Source: an uncultured Lacticaseibacillus sp.
GTDB taxonomy: Bacteria > Bacillota > Bacilli > Lactobacillales > Lactobacillaceae
NCBI GenBank assembly: GCA_934370925.1
Contig: CAKRNG010000031.1
Coordinates: 1 to 22,220, forward strand
DNA: 22,220 nt
Reading direction: 5' to 3'
The position numbers and the translations under genes are program-made. A model generated the notes under the pieces. It was not told where the DNA came from. It searched no databases and was given only the letters and a program-made list of their open reading frames with translations. Of the stretch, positions 14,081-22,027 are shown in pieces. How positions within the stretch are numbered: the first letter of the stretch is position 1; each line of letters begins with the position of its first letter.

Positions 14081-14115
14081 GGACCCCGTCGGCTGAAGCC
14101 GGCGGGGTCCTTTTT
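14081..14115 (+). terminator. Second tandem terminator just before transketolase
   Basis: GGACCCCGTCGGC (14081-14093) and GCCGGCGGGGTCC (14098-14110) pair over 13 positions with one G-T wobble and a TGAA tetraloop, followed by TTTTTG. It lies only 27 bases after the first terminator's T run and 43 bases before the gene. A smaller hairpin (CCCTC 14055-14059 with GAGGG 14068-14072) lies between them. I see no competing partner for its arms, so it may impose a fixed reduction in read-through. Confidence 0.82.
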
Positions 14116-14158
14116 GTAAAGTGAAGTTGGCAGTATCGAAGTAGAGAGGATGACAAGA

Positions 14159-16174
14159 ATGTTTGATGAAATTGATCAACGCGCGGTCACGACGCTGCGC
14201 ATGTTGAGTATAGATACCATTCAGGCGGCTGGTTCGGGACACCCGGGCCTTCCCCTTGGCGCAGCACCCATGGCGTATGTGCTTTACCGGAACCATCTGC
14301 GGGTGGACCCGAAGAATCAGTTCTTCAATCGTGACCGTTTCGTTCTCTCGGCGGGGCACGGCTCGGCCATGTTGTACGCCTTGAACCACATGGCGGGGTT
14401 CGATATTTCCCGGGATGACCTCATGCACTTCCGCAAGTTGGGGAGTCGCACGCCCGGACACCCTGAATATGGGCACACACCCGGCGTTGACGCAACGACG
14501 GGGCCACTTGGGCAGGGAATCGCGATGGCGGTCGGGATGGCTGCGGCGGAACGACACCTCGGCGCTCAATACAACCAGGGCGCGACGGTGGTCGACCACA
14601 ACACGTACGTTTTAGTCGGGGACGGTGACCTCATGGAGGGTGTGAGTCACGAGGCGGCGAGCTTGGCGGGCCAACTGAAACTGGGGAAGCTCATCGTGCT
14701 TTACGATTCGAACGATGTGTCGCTGGATGGACCGAAAAGCCGGTCGTGCACGGACGATGCGCAACAACGCTTTGCCAGTTACGGCTGGAACGTGCAGTTA
14801 GTCGAAGATGGGAACGACCTCGACGCGATTGACGCAGCCATCACCAACGCGAAGGCGGTCGCAAATCAGCCATCCTTGATTGAGGTGCGCACGCAGATTG
14901 GGTACGGGACGCCAGATGCGGGGACGAACAAAATCCACGGGAATTTGCTCTCGGCAGAAGGGTACCAAACCTTGTGCCAGCACCTGAACTGGACAGAACC
15001 AGCCTTCACCGTTCCGGATGCAGTCCGAACCCGGTTGGCAGAAACATTCGGGCAGCGCGGCCATCATGCGGCAAAACAAGCATTGGCGGCCCTGAACGAC
15101 TTGCGGCAGGTCAACGCACAGTTGGCTGAAGACTACATGGACGCCGTGGCGGGCCAACTCCCCGAGGGCTGGCGCGCAGAGCTGCCGACGTTCGCGGGCG
15201 AGGCGCCACTTGCTGGTCGTCTTGCGAGTCAGCGGGTGATTCAGGCGGCGGCCAGCGCAATTGGGTCACTGTGGGGCGGTGCGGCGGATTTGGCGAGCTC
15301 CATCAAAACGGATATTGCCGGCAGTTCGTTGTTTGCGTCGACGGCTCCCGAAGCCCGGAACATCGGCTTTGGGGTGCGTGAGTTTGCGGAGGCGTGCGCG
15401 ATGAACGGCATTGCGCTTCATGGCGGCAGTCGTATTTTTGGCGGCACGTTCCTGGTTTTCTCAGACTACATGAAGCCGGCCATTCGATTGGCAGCCATGC
15501 AACATCTACCCGTCATTTACGTTTTCACGCACGATTCACTTGCGGTCGGGGAAGATGGACCGACACACCAGCCAGTTGAACAACTCATGGCGTTGCGGTC
15601 GATTCCGGGTCTGCAAGTGTTACGTCCCGTTGATGCACGTGGGGTGGCGGTGGCCTGGGAACAAGCCATTGCCCACCAAGATGGGCCCACCGCGCTGATT
15701 CTGTCGCGGCAAGACCAGCCCGCACTGCCAATCAACGAACGGGATGAACAGCGGGGCGGTTACGTCCTCTCGCCAGTACCAGCCGGCCGACCACATGATG
15801 GCATCTTGATTGCGACGGGTACGGAAGCGCAGTTGGCACTCAAGGTGCAGAAAGTGTTGGCGATTCAGGATGTGTACGTGTCCGTGGTGGCGTTGCCGTC
15901 ATTTGAAATTTTCGCGGACCAGCCCAGCTCTTACCGCGACCGGGTGTTGCCACCTCACGTACGGCGGCGGATGTCGCTTGAAATGGGCGCGACGTTGGGA
16001 TGGGAACGGTATGTTGGCCTGGACGGCGTGGCGTTTGGTGTCGACACCTTTGGGGCAAGCGGTGCACCAGACGCCGTGATGCGTGCATATGGCTTCACCG
16101 CAATCCACGTGGCGGACGCCTTCACGGACATGATGACGAAGAGTCCCCTCAAAATTATTCGCAAAATCGGTTAG
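14159..16174 (+). CDS. tkt: Transketolase
   Basis: This 671-residue, full-length thiamine-diphosphate enzyme moves two-carbon units between sugar phosphates. Seen: GSGHPG with His28, GDGDLMEG (154-161) with SNDVSLDG completing the cofactor site, ADLASS, GVREFAEACAMNG with the catalytic Glu, and THDSLAVGEDGPTHQP from 457. ATG 14150 directly abuts the AGAGAGG site, so ATG 14159, eight bases after AGAGGA, is the better start (the longer form would add MTR). It heads tkt-aroF-aroB-aroD behind the aromatic attenuator. The product useful here is erythrose 4-phosphate, which with phosphoenolpyruvate is the substrate of the next gene's enzyme, so it is probably a dedicated supply enzyme rather than the housekeeping copy. 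aroF begins 36 bases downstream. Confidence 0.93.
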   Translation: MFDEIDQRAVTTLRMLSIDTIQAAGSGHPGLPLGAAPMAYVLYRNHLRVDPKNQFFNRDRFVLSAGHGSAMLYALNHMAGFDISRDDLMHFRKLGSRTPGHPEYGHTPGVDATTGPLGQGIAMAVGMAAAERHLGAQYNQGATVVDHNTYVLVGDGDLMEGVSHEAASLAGQLKLGKLIVLYDSNDVSLDGPKSRSCTDDAQQRFASYGWNVQLVEDGNDLDAIDAAITNAKAVANQPSLIEVRTQIGYGTPDAGTNKIHGNLLSAEGYQTLCQHLNWTEPAFTVPDAVRTRLAETFGQRGHHAAKQALAALNDLRQVNAQLAEDYMDAVAGQLPEGWRAELPTFAGEAPLAGRLASQRVIQAAASAIGSLWGGAADLASSIKTDIAGSSLFASTAPEARNIGFGVREFAEACAMNGIALHGGSRIFGGTFLVFSDYMKPAIRLAAMQHLPVIYVFTHDSLAVGEDGPTHQPVEQLMALRSIPGLQVLRPVDARGVAVAWEQAIAHQDGPTALILSRQDQPALPINERDEQRGGYVLSPVPAGRPHDGILIATGTEAQLALKVQKVLAIQDVYVSVVALPSFEIFADQPSSYRDRVLPPHVRRRMSLEMGATLGWERYVGLDGVAFGVDTFGASGAPDAVMRAYGFTAIHVADAFTDMMTKSPLKIIRKIG

Positions 16175-16210
16175 TGACAAAACTTAAAAACAGAAAAAGA
16201 GGAAGAAAAC

Positions 16211-17206
16211 ATGATTATTCAACTGAAAGAACCCGTTAACGAAACCATCGCTACGTCAATCCTGGCGCGGATCACCGCCATTCCCGCACAGGCCATTCGC
16301 GTGGGGACGCACATTGCAGCTGTGGACGTCAAAGAATTGGCGCTTAGCGAAGAAGAACAGGCCGCCGTTGAAAGCACGACCACCAAAGAACCTTCCTACG
16401 TGACGGCAAGTCGGCTTTTCCAGCCCGAAGATACGCTGATTCACCTGCCACATACCACAATCGGCGGGGATAACTTCGTGATGATGGCGGGCCCGTGCTC
16501 GGTTGAATCCGAAGCGCACCTGCGCAAAATGGCAAAGGTCGCCAAGGAGGGTGGCGCAACGGTACTGCGCGGCGGCGCCTACAAGCCACGGACGTCACCC
16601 TACACGTTCCAAGGCTTGGGTGAGGAAGGCCTGCGCTACCTGCGTGAAATTGCGGACGAAGAGGGCATGGACGTGATTACTGAAGTGATGGACGTGGCGC
16701 ACGTGGATATCGTGGGAAAGTACACGGATATTTTTCAGATTGGTGCGCGCAACATGCAGAACTTCTCCCTCTTGAAGGAAGTGGGGAAGACGCAGATTGC
16801 GGTTGGCCTGAAGCGTGGGATGTCTGCGACCATCGATGACCTGCTGAACGCCGCTGAGTACATCATGGCGGGCGGCAACCGCAACGTGTTCTTGATTGAA
16901 CGGGGCATTCGGACCTTCGACAACAAGTACACGCGCAATACGTTCGACTTGGGCGCGATTCCCGTACTCCAGCAGCTCACGCACCTGCCCGTCATTGCCG
17001 ATCCAAGTCACGCGGTTGGGCACACACCACTCGTGACACCGATGTCCGATGCGGCCGTTGCGGCGGGCGCACAGGGCGAAATCGTGGAAATCCATGATGA
17101 CCCAGCACACGCCTTCTCGGATGGTGCGCAGGCACTCACCCCAGATTTATACATGGAAATGACGCGCCGCGCTTATGCAATCCGCAAGACGCTCGACACC
17201 CTTTAG
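16211..17206 (+). CDS. aroF: 3-deoxy-7-phosphoheptulonate (DAHP) synthase, type I-beta
   Basis: This 331-residue enzyme condenses phosphoenolpyruvate with erythrose 4-phosphate, the first step of the shikimate pathway. An N-terminal ferredoxin-like domain (about residues 1-75) precedes the barrel, as in Thermotoga-type enzymes, where that domain carries feedback inhibition by Tyr or Phe. Barrel sites seen: AGPCSVES with metal ligand Cys96, [45 protein letters not shown] and ADPSHAVGH. All active-site motifs are intact. Start ATG follows GAGGAAG. It is 36 bases after tkt and 11 bases before aroB. Control is therefore likely at two levels: attenuation of the transcript and feedback on the enzyme (the second inferred from the family). 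Confidence 0.95.
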   Translation: MIIQLKEPVNETIATSILARITAIPAQAIRVGTHIAAVDVKELALSEEEQAAVESTTTKEPSYVTASRLFQPEDTLIHLPHTTIGGDNFVMMAGPCSVESEAHLRKMAKVAKEGGATVLRGGAYKPRTSPYTFQGLGEEGLRYLREIADEEGMDVITEVMDVAHVDIVGKYTDIFQIGARNMQNFSLLKEVGKTQIAVGLKRGMSATIDDLLNAAEYIMAGGNRNVFLIERGIRTFDNKYTRNTFDLGAIPVLQQLTHLPVIADPSHAVGHTPLVTPMSDAAVAAGAQGEIVEIHDDPAHAFSDGAQALTPDLYMEMTRRAYAIRKTLDTL

Positions 17207-17217
17207 GAGGAGCACGG

Positions 17218-18297
17218 ATGACCGAAGTGCAGGTGCAACTCCCCGACCGGCCTTATACGGTCACGGTTGAACGGGGATTACTGAACCAGATTGGGCCAAG
17301 AGTGGCCACGGTCTGGACGCCGCGGCGTGTCGCGGTGGTGACGGACGAGACGGTGGCGGCGCTGTACTTGCAGCGAGTGGTGTCCAGTTTAACGCAGGCG
17401 AACTTCGACGTATTGCCGCTGGTGGTGGCGCCAGGTGAAACGAGTAAGTCGCTAACCACGGCGGAAAAATTGTATGGTGATCTGGCGCAGGCTGGATTTA
17501 GCCGTAGCGACGGCGTGATTGCCCTGGGTGGCGGTGTTGTCGCTGACCTGGCGGGGTTTGTGGCATCAACCTACATGCGCGGGCTCCCACTAATTCAGGT
17601 GCCCACGTCACTGCTCGCACAAGTGGACAGTTCGGTGGGCGGGAAGACGGCACTGAATCTGGGCACCACCAAGAATATCGTGGGCACGTTCAGCCAGCCA
17701 GCTGCGGTCATGATTGACCCCGACGTGTTGGCGACATTAAGCGACCGGTTCGTGGCGGAAGGCTATGCGGAAGTGGTGAAAATGGCGGCGTTGAATGTGC
17801 CGGACAACTGTTGGCGTCAGCTGGCCGATATTCAGTCGGTCGCGGACATTCGCAAACAGGCCCCGACGATGATTGCCTTCGCCGTCACCGCAAAGGCGGC
17901 GCTGGTCGTTGCGGATGAACTGGATACGGGGCAGCGCCGCCTCCTGAACTTCGGCCACACGATTGGGCACGCCGTCGAATTGTTGGCGGCAGGCGAGCTG
18001 GCACACGGGGAGGCCGTCAGCATCGGCATGGTGGCCGTGACCCGACTAGGCATCGTGCGGGGGTGGTCCACATCGGCCTTTGCTGCGGAACTGACAGCAC
18101 GGCTGCGTGCAGTTGGCTTGCCATTAACGCACGCATTGGTGGCAGATCACCAACGAATTGCTGCCCAGATCCAGCTAGATAAGAAGGTGGCGGGCGACAC
18201 GGTTCACCTTGTCTGTGTTGAACGTGCGGGTCAGCCGCAGTTACGGCCACTTTTGCTTAATGAATTACCGGCATTCCTGGCTGCGGAGGAAGTGTGA
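17218..18297 (+). CDS. aroB: 3-dehydroquinate synthase
   Basis: This 359-residue enzyme cyclises DAHP to 3-dehydroquinate using NAD and a divalent metal. Seen: the NAD loop GGGVVADLAGFVASTYMRG (from residue 104), PTSLLAQVDSSVGGKTALN, KNIVGTFSQP, GYAEVVKMA, RRLLNFGHTIGHAVE and HGEAVSIGM, covering the metal and substrate sites at the family's normal length. The AGGAGG site overlaps the aroF stop codon (TTTAGGAGGAG), so translation is coupled. The stop TGA overlaps the ATG of aroD. Confidence 0.95.
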   Translation: MTEVQVQLPDRPYTVTVERGLLNQIGPRVATVWTPRRVAVVTDETVAALYLQRVVSSLTQANFDVLPLVVAPGETSKSLTTAEKLYGDLAQAGFSRSDGVIALGGGVVADLAGFVASTYMRGLPLIQVPTSLLAQVDSSVGGKTALNLGTTKNIVGTFSQPAAVMIDPDVLATLSDRFVAEGYAEVVKMAALNVPDNCWRQLADIQSVADIRKQAPTMIAFAVTAKAALVVADELDTGQRRLLNFGHTIGHAVELLAAGELAHGEAVSIGMVAVTRLGIVRGWSTSAFAAELTARLRAVGLPLTHALVADHQRIAAQIQLDKKVAGDTVHLVCVERAGQPQLRPLLLNELPAFLAAEEV

Positions 18298-18989
18298 TGA
18301 CGTTAATTGCGGTTCCGGTGATGGGCCAATCCGCGCAGGTGGTGCTTGCCCAGTTAGCCGTTGCGTGTGCTTGCGCGACGGATATTGTAGAGTGGCGGGT
18401 CGATGCACTCGCCAAGCAAGACGCGCAACAGAACGGTGAGCTGGCGATAGAGGTGCGGCAGCAAACCGCGCGTGCGGGGAAGCAGTTACTCGTCACGTTT
18501 CGAACGCAGGCGCAGGGTGGCCTCGGCCAAACCGCAGATAGCGTGCAGACGGTCAGTGATTGGGTGCGGTTGGCGCAACCAGATTGGGTGGACGTTGAGA
18601 CGAATGCGGACACCGCAGCGACGTTGGCGGCACTATCGGGATTGAAGACGCAGCTGATTCTAAGTACGCACGACTTTGACCAAACCGGAACCGTTGCAAC
18701 GCGGCAGCAACAGTTGCAGCGAATGGCGACGTTACCAGTCGCGATGGTGAAAATGGCGCTGATGACGCAAACATCAGCGGATGCGTTGACCATCATGCAG
18801 TTGAACGCGTGGGCGCAAACAGCGTTGACGCGGCCCGTTGCGGTGATGGGTATGGGCGCTTATGGTGCGGTGACGCGGTTAACGGCCCCCACGTTTGGCG
18901 CTGCATTAACGTTTGCCAGCGCCACCGTCGCTTCCGCACCGGGGCAACTCCCCATCGACGAGCTGCGCCGGGGATGGGCAATTATATAG
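18297..18989 (+). CDS. aroD: Type I 3-dehydroquinate dehydratase
   Basis: This 230-residue enzyme dehydrates 3-dehydroquinate to 3-dehydroshikimate through a Schiff base. Seen: IVEWRVD (E32, R34, substrate), STHDFD with the general base His125, VKMA with the Schiff-base Lys152, MGMGAYGAVTRL and the C-terminal ASAPGQLPIDELR lid. Start ATG overlaps the aroB stop (TGATGA) with GGAGGAA six bases before it; GTG at 18294 is too close to that site. It is the last gene of the operon. The next pathway enzyme, AroE, is encoded on the other strand at 11494-12369; aroA, aroC and aroK are not in the window. Confidence 0.94.
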   Translation: MTLIAVPVMGQSAQVVLAQLAVACACATDIVEWRVDALAKQDAQQNGELAIEVRQQTARAGKQLLVTFRTQAQGGLGQTADSVQTVSDWVRLAQPDWVDVETNADTAATLAALSGLKTQLILSTHDFDQTGTVATRQQQLQRMATLPVAMVKMALMTQTSADALTIMQLNAWAQTALTRPVAVMGMGAYGAVTRLTAPTFGAALTFASATVASAPGQLPIDELRRGWAII

Positions 18990-19019
18990 AAGAAAGCGGA
19001 AATCGCAAAATAAGTTGCA

Positions 19020-19065
19020 CAAAGTCCACTGAAAATCCGGCACTGAGGAATTTTAGGGGGCTTTG
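19020..19065 (+). terminator. Imperfect hairpin after the aro operon
   Basis: CAAAGTCC at 19020-19027 pairs with GGGCTTTG at 19058-19065, and CTGAAAATCC at 19029-19038 pairs with GGAATTTTAG at 19047-19056. The long stem has two mismatches and two wobbles. No U-tract follows, as the -35 box of the next promoter begins at once. It may be a weak terminator. Confidence 0.35.
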
Positions 19066-19093
19066 TTGACTAGTAAGCACTTTCAACGATAAT
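19066..19093 (+). promoter_or_regulatory. Sigma-70-type promoter of the sigma-54-like gene
   Basis: TTGACT (19066-19071), a 16-base spacer and GATAAT (19088-19093) form a near-consensus promoter. Transcription would start near 19100, about 65 bases before the gene start. Confidence 0.75.
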
Positions 19094-19164
19094 TTACAAG
19101 ACTTGCAAGCGGTTACGCAACAGACTAATCTTAAACTAAGAACAACGCGAAGGATGAGGTGACC

Positions 19165-20232
19165 ATGATGAAACAAATCGATACGAACGAAACCGTGAAT
19201 GAACGGCAGATAGCGAACGCAGGGGGCATGATGCAGGCACCACCGCTGGCCCTAACGCGCGGCCTGCACGAACTGGCACTCGACAATCCATTTTTGAAGG
19301 TGATTGACCCCGCAATTGTGCGCACGGGTGTCGCCGACTTAAGTGAAGATTGGCTGAGCGACCAGAGCGGTGCGGATCAAACCCTCGACGACTACTTATT
19401 AGAACAAGTTTACTTGGAATTCCGCGACGTGCCGTTACGCCAGGTGCTCATCGATTTGATTGGTTACCTGGAACCAGATGGCTACTTGCGCACGCCGCTA
19501 GCCGACATCGAACGTGTGATTGGGTGTGACCACCAGACCGCCCTTGATGCGTTGGCAATTCTGCAGACGCTCGATCCAACCGGGGTTGGTGCGCGTGATC
19601 TGCGTGAATGCTTGCTCCTGCAACTGGACGCGGACCCTGAAACGCCTGCACTCGTGCGGGATATTGTGAGCCAGGCACTTCCCGCGGTGGCAGACAATGC
19701 GATTCCACTTTTGTGCCAACAGTTTGACGCAACGACCGCCCAGATTGAAGAAGCGGTCACCCAAATCAAACAGTTATCACCGGCGCCCGGTGGCTACTAT
19801 GCGCAGCCACAAATCCGCGTGGCGGTCCCGGAAGTCGAGATAACGGTTCAGGATGGCGACGCGACGGCAACACTGATTCGTGAAAGTCAGGTGCGGATTG
19901 CGTTTGACGACGATTATTACGGCGAACTCATCAAGAGTCGAGACGGTAAGCTCCGCCGATTCCTTTCGCAACAGCGGCGGGATTATGATTACCTCGAATT
20001 CAACCTGAAGAAGCGGTACGAAATTTTGCAGACACTGGGCGACTACATTGCCGCTGCGCAGAAGGATTACTTCTTAAGCGGCGCACCGCTGCGGAAGCTC
20101 CTTGTACGTGACGCGGTGGCGGCCACCAAGTTAAGTGCGGGGCAGATTCACCGGGCGCTCAACGGTCACTACTTGCGCTGGAACGACCAGAACGTTGCGT
20201 TGTCGCAGTTCTTTGCATACCGGGCGAAGTGA
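19165..20232 (+). CDS. rpoN: RNA polymerase sigma-54-like factor lacking the RpoN box
   Basis: This protein has 355 residues; full RpoN proteins have about 430-480. A shortened region I (LALTRGLHELALDNPFLKVIDP) lacks most of the usual Gln/Leu-rich activator-response segment. The core-binding domain is clear: LLEQVYLEF, IGYLEPDGYLRTPL, LQTLDPTGVGARDLRECLLLQL, IKQLSPAPGGYY and FLSQQRRDYDYLEFNLKKRYEILQTLGDYI. The helix-turn-helix is poorly kept (AATKLSAGQIHRALNGHYLRW versus HESTISRA-KY). The protein stops five residues after SQFF, where others continue about 80 residues to the ARRTVAKYRE RpoN box that reads the -24 element. A terminator follows at 20265, and no shifted remainder is seen. ATG 19165 or 19168 suits the GAGG site; GTG 19159 does not. 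It may bind core polymerase without promoter recognition. Confidence 0.85.
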   Translation: MMKQIDTNETVNERQIANAGGMMQAPPLALTRGLHELALDNPFLKVIDPAIVRTGVADLSEDWLSDQSGADQTLDDYLLEQVYLEFRDVPLRQVLIDLIGYLEPDGYLRTPLADIERVIGCDHQTALDALAILQTLDPTGVGARDLRECLLLQLDADPETPALVRDIVSQALPAVADNAIPLLCQQFDATTAQIEEAVTQIKQLSPAPGGYYAQPQIRVAVPEVEITVQDGDATATLIRESQVRIAFDDDYYGELIKSRDGKLRRFLSQQRRDYDYLEFNLKKRYEILQTLGDYIAAAQKDYFLSGAPLRKLLVRDAVAATKLSAGQIHRALNGHYLRWNDQNVALSQFFAYRAK

Positions 20233-20264
20233 AGTGGTCAGCGGAGTTGATGATATGACGCCAG

Positions 20265-20293
20265 AAAAGCATGCGAACTCAGCATGCTTTTTT
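20265..20293 (+). terminator. Terminator after the sigma-54-like gene
   Basis: AAAAGCATGC (20265-20274) and GCATGCTTTT (20282-20291) form a 10-bp stem with a 7-base loop, running into TTTTTT. It lies 32 bases past the stop codon. Confidence 0.88.
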
Positions 20294-20316
20294 GCGTCCC
20301 CCGATTAGGCAAAAAG

Positions 20317-20345
20317 TTGTCAATAAAAAGGGGGTGGCATACACT
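20317..20345 (+). promoter_or_regulatory. Promoter of the histidine phosphatase gene
   Basis: TTGTCA (20317-20322), a 17-base spacer and TACACT (20340-20345) form a good sigma-70-type promoter, right after a terminator and 38 bases before the gene start. Confidence 0.65.
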
Positions 20346-20382
20346 AGCCATAGACGGAACAAGTAGAAAGGGTGGGTCGAAC

Positions 20383-21030
20383 ATGGCGTTGTTATATCTA
20401 GTGCGACACGGTGAAACGGAAATTAATGCGCAGGGACGCTTCAACGGGGGTGGCGTGGACAGTCCGTTGACGGCGGCGGGCGTTGCGGGTGCGGAAGCCT
20501 TGCACCAGTTGCTCGCGCGCGTGACGTTTGACCGGATTGTGGTGTCACCATTGCCCCGTGCCATCACCACGGCGCGGATTGTCGCGGGTGATCACCGAAC
20601 CATGACCATTGATCCGCGTTTGCGGGAGTTGGCGCTGGGGGATTGGGACGGCCAGCCCCTGGGGGATTTGGCAGCGGACCAGGCCTTCATTAACTATCGC
20701 CATCATTTAACCGCGTGGGACTATGCGGCGGTACATGCAGAAAGTTATCAGTCGCTGGTTGACCGTGCGGGTGCCGCAATTCGGGAAACTGCGACGCGCG
20801 TGGCACCAGACGGGAAGGCCATGATTGTGAGCCACGGCATCGTGACCACCGTTCTCGCCAACGTGTTGACGGGCGTTCCGCTAGATAACGCGCGGGATTC
20901 GGGTCAGGTGGATAACGCAAGCGTGACGATACTGGAATCCACGGATGGTATTTGGCAGAAGCGCGCGTGGAACGTGACGGCTGAACGCGCTGGGGAACTC
21001 ACGGCGGCGCAGCGGACGTTGTTTAACTAA
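20383..21030 (+). CDS. Histidine phosphatase family protein (phosphoglycerate mutase-like)
   Basis: This 215-residue soluble protein has the phosphohistidine motif LVRHGET (R8, H9), a second core Arg in SPLPRAITTA, the family acidic segment LRELALGDWDG, and the second catalytic His in VSHG (H151). The family includes cofactor-dependent mutases and many phosphatases; the substrate cannot be told. The reading frame is open upstream to 20284, but ATG 20383 is preceded by AGAAAGGGTGGG and starts right at the conserved first strand, so I chose it. It is followed after 41 bases by a metallophosphoesterase gene on the same strand, probably in the same transcript. Confidence 0.9.
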   Translation: MALLYLVRHGETEINAQGRFNGGGVDSPLTAAGVAGAEALHQLLARVTFDRIVVSPLPRAITTARIVAGDHRTMTIDPRLRELALGDWDGQPLGDLAADQAFINYRHHLTAWDYAAVHAESYQSLVDRAGAAIRETATRVAPDGKAMIVSHGIVTTVLANVLTGVPLDNARDSGQVDNASVTILESTDGIWQKRAWNVTAERAGELTAAQRTLFN

Positions 21031-21071
21031 CGGTTACTGATTGCGGCGGGATGCCTGCGGAGAGGAATAAA

Positions 21072-21959
21072 ATGGCACAAGAAGCAACGAACCAGGTGAA
21101 GGCGGCGGCCGTAACGCGTAAGATTGCAGTCTTTGCGGATGTTCATGGCAACGTGACGGCGTTAAAGGCGGTTTTAGCAGATGCAAAACGTCACCACGTC
21201 ACGGATTTTTGGTTTCTGGGGGATGTGCTATTGCCAGGACCGGGGAGTCAGGAAATCTTGGCGCTACTTGCAGACGTTGGTGTAACAACGTGGCCGCGGG
21301 GGAACTGGGAAGACCTACTTGTGAATGGTCACGCCAAGACGCTGGACATTATGGATCCCCAGCGGTTGTACTTCACGCGGCAGGCAATGTACCAGGATCA
21401 GTTCCTAGCGAACGCTGATTATGCACGGCTGGCAGAGATGCCGTTGACGGTCACCAAGCAGGCGGGCGGGTTAACGTTCCGTCTTTCGCATAATTTGCCG
21501 TTCAAGAATTACGGGCAGGAATTGGTGCCAACGCAGCCTCAGGAAAATTTCGACCGGCTACTCGATGCGGACGTTGACGTGGCGCTCTATGGGCATACCC
21601 ACCGGCAACTGGTCCGGTATGGCAGTCAGGGACAATTGATTGTGAATCCGGGAACTGTGGGGATGGCCTTCACGAATCCGGGTAAAGTACAGCACGATTT
21701 GCGCGCAATGTACGCCATCTTGACGGTGGCAACGGCGCGAATCACGAACGTCAACCTGCGCAAAGTCGAGTACGACAAGGACGCAGAGTTAGATTTTGCC
21801 CGTGCCAGGCAGTTGCCGTACCTCGACCTCTATGCGGACCAGCTACTGGCGGGCGTGGGTTACACGCATAATCGCCCGGTATTGGCGGCTTATGCGGGGT
21901 CACACGGGTATGTCGACGAGGTGCAGCAGTACGTCGCGACGAAAAATGAGGGTAAGTAA
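21072..21959 (+). CDS. Calcineurin-like metallophosphoesterase (YfcE/MJ0936-type)
   Basis: This 295-residue soluble protein has the dimetal phosphoesterase motifs: FADVHGN (D23, H25), LGDVLLPG (D51), GNWED (N78, in place of the usual GNHD), SHNLPF and YGHTHRQ (H175, H177), followed by VNPGTVG. The family hydrolyses phosphomono- or diesters; its substrate here is unknown. An in-frame ATG at 21051 lies before the GGAGAGGAA site; ATG 21072 follows that site and is the likely start. A C-terminal extension of about 80 residues beyond the core motifs (from about residue 215) resembles nothing I recognise. Two different phosphatases in one transcript suggests a shared pathway, not provable here. Confidence 0.88.
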   Translation: MAQEATNQVKAAAVTRKIAVFADVHGNVTALKAVLADAKRHHVTDFWFLGDVLLPGPGSQEILALLADVGVTTWPRGNWEDLLVNGHAKTLDIMDPQRLYFTRQAMYQDQFLANADYARLAEMPLTVTKQAGGLTFRLSHNLPFKNYGQELVPTQPQENFDRLLDADVDVALYGHTHRQLVRYGSQGQLIVNPGTVGMAFTNPGKVQHDLRAMYAILTVATARITNVNLRKVEYDKDAELDFARARQLPYLDLYADQLLAGVGYTHNRPVLAAYAGSHGYVDEVQQYVATKNEGK

Positions 21960-22001
21960 ATGTGCCCCTCTTTGTGTTAGAGGAAAAACCTTCTCAGACC
22001 G

Positions 22002-22027
22002 GACATTCGCGGCGCCGCGCGAATGTC
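22002..22027. terminator. GC-rich palindrome between convergent genes
   Basis: GACATTCGCG (22002-22011) and CGCGAATGTC (22018-22027) are perfectly complementary with a 6-base centre GCGCCG. It touches the stop codon of the minus-strand partial gene and lies 42 bases past the metallophosphoesterase stop. No T run follows directly on either strand (TTTTT occurs about 15 bases later on the minus strand), so termination is plausible but unproven. Confidence 0.45.
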
